A stretch of 48,383 bases of DNA from Clostridiales bacterium (GTDB lineage: Bacteria > Bacteroidota > Bacteroidia > Bacteroidales > Muribaculaceae). The position numbers were made by a program, and so were the translations under genes. The notes under the pieces were generated by a model that was not told where the DNA came from, did not search any database, and saw nothing but the letters and a program-made list of their open reading frames with translations. Every line of letters starts with the position of its first letter. The first letter of the stretch is position 1. Below, piece after piece: positions 45,289 to 48,383 of this stretch. The DNA is taken from assembly GCA_023666645.1 (NCBI GenBank), contig JAMPBP010000001.1, positions 44,824 through 93,206 on the forward strand, in the 5' to 3' direction.

Positions 45289-46408
45289 CTACTGCTCGAT
45301 TTGCCCGGCAAATTCCATCAGGTAGGCCTTGATGAACTCATCGATGTCACCGTCCATCACTCCGTTGACATCGCTCGTCTGGTAGTTGGTGCGGTGGTCC
45401 TTGACGCGGCGGTCGTCGAAGACGTAGCTGCGTATCTGTGAGCCCCACTCGATTTTCATCTTGCCGGCCTCAATCTTGGCTTGTTCCTCAAGACGGTGCT
45501 GCATCTCCTTCTCGTAGAGAATGGAGCGCAGGTGGCGCAATGCGTTTTCCTTGTTCTTGGGCTGGTCGCGGGTCTCGGTGTTCTCGATGAGAATCTCTTC
45601 CTTCTCGCCGGTATAGGGATCGGTGTACTGGTAACGCAGTCTCACTCCCGATTCCACCTTGTTGACGTTCTGGCCACCGGCCCCGCCTGAGCGGAATGTG
45701 TCCCACGACATGAGAGCCGGCTCAACCTTCACCTCGATGGTATCGTCGACGAGGGGGGTGACAAATACCGATGCAAACGATGTCATGCGCTTGCCCTGGG
45801 CATTGTAAGGTGATACTCTCACAAGGCGGTGCACTCCGTTCTCGCTCTTGAGATAGCCATAGGCCATGTCGCCCTCGACCTCTATAGTACACGACTTGAT
45901 GCCGGCCTCATCACCCTCGAGAAGGTTGGATATCTTGGTCTTGTAGCCATGCTTCTCGCAGTAGCGCAGATACATGCGCATCAACATCGATGCCCAGTCC
46001 TGGCTCTCGGTGCCTCCGGCTCCCGAGTTGATTTTAAGCACGACACCGAGCTTGTCTTCCTCTCTGCGCAACATGTTGCGCAGTTCCAGAGCCTCTATGC
46101 GGTCCATGAGCCGGTGGTAGAGTTCCTCTACCTCTTCCTCGGTGACAAGTTCTTCCTTGTAGAAGTCAAAACTCAGTTGCAGCTCGTCAACGAGAGTCTC
46201 GACCTCCTCATATCCTTCAATCCAGGCCTTGATGTCCTTGATTTTTTTCATCTGTGCCTGTGCCTCGGCAGGGTGCTCCCAGAAGTCGGGCACATGGGTG
46301 CGGAGTTCTTCCTCCTCTACTTCTATTTTCTTGCTGTCGATGTCAAAGATACCTCCTCAACGCCAGCTTGCGTTCAAAAGTCTCTTTTAATTGTTCCTGT
46401 GTAATCAT
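45289..46408 (-). CDS. prfB: Peptide chain release factor 2, with programmed +1 frameshift
   Basis: RF2 ends translation at UGA and UAA. The gene begins at ATG 46406-46408, reads 21 codons to an in-frame UGA (46343-46345), and continues in the +1 frame for a total of 372 residues. The recoding site is intact (separate entry). After the shift come the acidic helices, the GAGGTESQDW segment, the stop-codon recognition motif in the form SPY (residues 199-201) where E. coli has SPF, and the catalytic GGQ (244-246). Annotation that ignores the shift would start at a false GTG at 46293. The SPY variant is, I believe, usual in Bacteroidetes. Confidence 0.96.
46342..46357 (-). promoter_or_regulatory. 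prfB programmed-frameshift site
   Basis: On the minus strand the sequence is AGGAGG-TAT-CTT-TGA-C: an internal Shine-Dalgarno-like AGGAGG three bases before the CTT slip codon, and UGA followed by C. It is the classical autoregulatory RF2 element: low RF2 lets the ribosome pause at UGA and slip forward one base. Confidence 0.95.
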
Positions 46409-46716
46409 TGAATTATAGTTGAATTATTAATGTTTGTAGATTGAGGTGCCTGCGGTGGAGTTTTCCGCACTCTGGGCAAGCACTCGCTATCAACTTGCAA
46501 AGATACATCTTTACAAGCTCACTACCAAACAAAAATAGACGGGCTCTTAAGCCAGTCACATAATATATGTTAATGCATGGGGCAAGGTAAATTCACCGCC
46601 TTGGCATTTCTCCGGTGCTTTTTGACATTGGTTTCGGGATATGTTGCATTATATTATGGGGCATGTTATGAATACACCCTGTATGAGGTCCGTAAATGTT
46701 TACCCGGAATCGGCTC
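46409..46716. other. Intergenic region upstream of prfB
   Basis: These 308 bases hold the prfB promoter and its leader of about 83 bases. The rest (46530-46716) lies downstream of the SGNH-like gene; I see no convincing terminator and no gene there. A small plus-strand frame (46577-46795) runs into that gene antisense and looks like chance. Confidence 0.6.
46498..46529 (-). promoter_or_regulatory. prfB promoter
   Basis: The minus strand carries TTTG (46526-46529), exactly 20 bases, then TATCTTTG (46498-46505), both full consensus. Transcription is expected to start near 46491. Confidence 0.82.
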
Positions 46717-47796
46717 TTACAGTGTGTCGCGTCCTGTAGCCTGTGGGGATACATATATGCGGTCCATGATGAGGCGTGCCGCTGCGGCTCGGTAGTGGCG
46801 CTTGTCATACCAATTGGTACGGTCAGCGGCAATATCCGACATCTCGGCCGAAAGATTGTAATAATGGGAACTTCCGAAAATCATGGCAAGCAGCCGATCA
46901 TCGTAGCTGCTCAGTAAATGATGGGATAATGTAGGACCTATGATCACTTTGTAGTCTACACCTTCAAGTAAGCGGGCCACGCGGCGGTATTCCTTTTCCC
47001 GGGCGTGGTCGATGATGTCGCGCTGTGGAGTAGCCTCGTCAAGCCGGGCTTCGATTCCTTTGTTGATGTAGTAGTTGTCAGGGTCATGCGTGATCATGTG
47101 GTCCCATGATGGAATCGACTCTTCGTTGGTCGACAGGTTGTAGACCATGGGTTGTGGCTCGAAAATGGATTGCCTGTGGTGTGGAACGTTGGTGCAACCC
47201 ATACGGTGGGGAAGGAATGCCGACAGAAAATCTGGGTCATAGAATGCCGACATGTGTGCGTAGGTCCACGCAGGCCAGTTCCACCAGCCTGCAAGGTCAG
47301 GGTGGTCGGTCGACAGGACATCGTGGCTTTTCAGCGGCATGGCTATCACATCGGGGTCAAGGATTATCAGCGCGTTCCTGATTGCGATTCCATTGTCGCG
47401 CAGGTACTCCAGCTTGTAACGCAAGGATGTGGCCCCCTCCGACGATGAGTCGAAATGTATGGCCTGCTGCTCTGTGTCGATATACTGTTCCCAGTAGTCG
47501 GTCTCGTAGTAGCATGAGATGCTTGAGCCGAATATGAAGGAATCGGGGGTAGTGTGATTCCTGATGCGGTTCTGCAAGGCGATGAGCGACACCCAGCCTT
47601 TGTTGAATGAAATCTCGCTGTAGGGCTTGATCTCGGTCATGTAGCATATGGGTGGGTGACCGGCGCCTATGCCATGAGGGTCGATGAGAAAGTACACGAG
47701 AGCCAACAGTGCCAGCGGTGCTGTTGCCACTGCAATCACTTTGCCCATGAAGTGCCACTCATCTGACAATCGCTTGATGTCAAATTTCCGTTTCAT
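46717..47796 (-). CDS. Membrane-anchored SGNH-like protein of unknown function
   Basis: I do not recognise a named family for this 359-residue protein. It has a basic N-terminus, one membrane segment (about residues 20-40) and then an extracytoplasmic domain. 'DSFIFGSSISCYYE' near residue 87 resembles the SGNH block I Gly-x-Ser. 'NWYDKRHYRAAAARLIMDRI' at the end resembles block V, with Asp and His. This pattern suggests an acyl-esterase or acyltransferase partner like those working with MBOAT proteins on cell-surface glycans, but the catalytic set is not proven. The start is ATG 47796; an in-frame start at 47823 is possible. It has its own promoter. Confidence 0.6.
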   Translation of the reverse strand: MKRKFDIKRLSDEWHFMGKVIAVATAPLALLALVYFLIDPHGIGAGHPPICYMTEIKPYSEISFNKGWVSLIALQNRIRNHTTPDSFIFGSSISCYYETDYWEQYIDTEQQAIHFDSSSEGATSLRYKLEYLRDNGIAIRNALIILDPDVIAMPLKSHDVLSTDHPDLAGWWNWPAWTYAHMSAFYDPDFLSAFLPHRMGCTNVPHHRQSIFEPQPMVYNLSTNEESIPSWDHMITHDPDNYYINKGIEARLDEATPQRDIIDHAREKEYRRVARLLEGVDYKVIIGPTLSHHLLSSYDDRLLAMIFGSSHYYNLSAEMSDIAADRTNWYDKRHYRAAAARLIMDRIYVSPQATGRDTL

Positions 47797-47949
47797 GGAG
47801 TCGTTGCGGGTTATAACCGTCACGACAGCATGACATGGTATATGTACAAGGGGTAAATTCCATACGTTGAAGTTGTTGCTAGCTGGTTTTTATCAAGTTC
47901 ATATATGCCCGGTTGAAGCCCCGGGCAATTTTATGAATTATTATGTCTG

Positions 47950-47981
47950 CAAATGTAAATAATAGCCTTCCAAATTTCAAA
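47950..47981 (-). promoter_or_regulatory. Promoter of the SGNH-like gene
   Basis: The minus strand has TTTG (47978-47981), 20 bases, and TACATTTG (47950-47957). The leader would be about 147 bases. Confidence 0.75.
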
Positions 47982-47991
47982 AAATAATTCA

Positions 47992-47999
47992 TAATTTTG
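47992..47999 (+). promoter_or_regulatory. Candidate -7 box for the right-end membrane gene
   Basis: TAATTTTG on the plus strand fits the -7 consensus and lies 84 bases before the start codon at 48084. No TTTG stands at the usual -33 distance. Confidence 0.4.
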
Positions 48000-48083
48000 T
48001 ATTGATTTCAGCAACCCTTACTGTACAGGTAGAGCATATGGCGAAGTGATATGCTATACGCAGACATTTTAACCGATTGATTG

Positions 48084-48383
48084 ATGGAAAGAAAGCTCTG
48101 GAATATGATTGTCATTGTGATTCTTTTTCTTCTGATTGCTGTATCACTGGGCATGTCTCTGGCATTGCACAGGAATACGCTCATTGAGTGGTGGAAACCG
48201 GCAGTGCCGCTCGGAGTCCTCGCTTGCGTTGCGGGCGTGATGCTCGTCAAGCCGATGGGCAGGATTACCGCTATAGGTAATAGGCTCGCCAACTATTCTA
48301 TAGGTGTGGTTGTGGTGATGTCTTTATTGTCGGGACTATTCTTTACGGCACAAGCCGTTATTCCGGTGCATATGTTAAAACGT
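48084..48383 (+). CDS. Membrane protein, 3' end beyond the window (histidine-kinase-like N-terminus possible)
   Basis: From ATG 48084 the frame is open for 100 codons to the end of the window. It encodes a basic start (MERKLW) and at least three hydrophobic segments (about residues 8-26, 40-55 and 73-91) with short loops between. No family motif is visible in this part. Membrane-sensor proteins and small transport proteins both fit, so I do not name it. The last 38 bases are the inverted repeat found at the left end. It was easily missed because it has no stop in the window. Confidence 0.65.
   Translation, partial: MERKLWNMIVIVILFLLIAVSLGMSLALHRNTLIEWWKPAVPLGVLACVAGVMLVKPMGRITAIGNRLANYSIGVVVVMSLLSGLFFTAQAVIPVHMLKR
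48346..48383. repeat. Right copy of the 38-bp inverted repeat
   Basis: These last 38 bases are identical, in reverse complement, to 17-54. They lie within the coding sequence of the truncated membrane protein (residues 88-100). The identity may extend past the window. Confidence 0.9.

Noticed and set aside
46293-46408. prfB as a frameshifted pseudogene or with a GTG start at 46293
   Set aside because: The in-frame UGA sits in the classical AGGAGG...CTTTGAC recoding site, so the shift is programmed.

Overview
The window reads as a chromosomal piece of a gut-type Bacteroidales bacterium. The evidence is a SusC/SusD pair with carbohydrate-active enzymes, DUF2723 and DUF3943 proteins, a SecDF fusion, an RF2 gene with a programmed frameshift, and eight promoters of the Bacteroidetes form TTTG-N20-TAnnTTTG. 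Muribaculaceae is my best guess for the family, but that is inference. I saw no rRNA, tRNA, CRISPR array or complete insertion sequence.

Left part (1-9.3 kb, minus strand): a PpiD-like periplasmic chaperone, then a glycerol-3-phosphate operon in the order transporter, HAD-IIA phosphatase, glpB, glpC, glpA. It would import or recycle glycerol-3-phosphate and pass its electrons to the membrane pool.

9.4-13.1 kb (plus strand): a four-gene phage head cassette without the rest of a phage. It holds an acidic scaffold-like protein, an SU10/HK97-type major capsid protein, a possible head-tail adaptor, and a P22/crAss-type portal protein that stops early inside the 3' end of the convergent ldcA gene. 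There is no terminase, tail, integrase or lysis gene. This is the best candidate for an undescribed or domesticated system, although prophage decay is the simpler explanation.

13.1-16.1 kb (minus strand): a pyrH-frr-radical SAM-ldcA operon.

16.3-24.8 kb (plus strand): a polysaccharide utilization locus with a SusE/F-like lipoprotein broken at a run of seven G, SusC, SusD and a GH30 glycosidase. A GH51 arabinofuranosidase (29.8-31.3 kb) and a PL26-type rhamnogalacturonan lyase (36.4-39.7 kb) lie further on. Together they suggest use of pectin side chains or arabinogalactan. recA and secDF sit between the locus and the GH51 gene.

31.5-48.4 kb: a DUF3943 protein diverges from a five-gene housekeeping operon (mrp, aroQ, O-methyltransferase, HAD hydrolase, ribF). 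Then come, on the minus strand, the lyase with a 359-bp MITE-like repeat in its leader, queG, a polysaccharide deacetylase, a DUF2723 membrane protein, prfB with its programmed +1 frameshift, and an SGNH-like protein of unknown role. A membrane-protein gene is cut by the right end of the window. The two ends of the window carry the same 38-bp sequence in inverted orientation, which is either a real inverted repeat or an assembly boundary.
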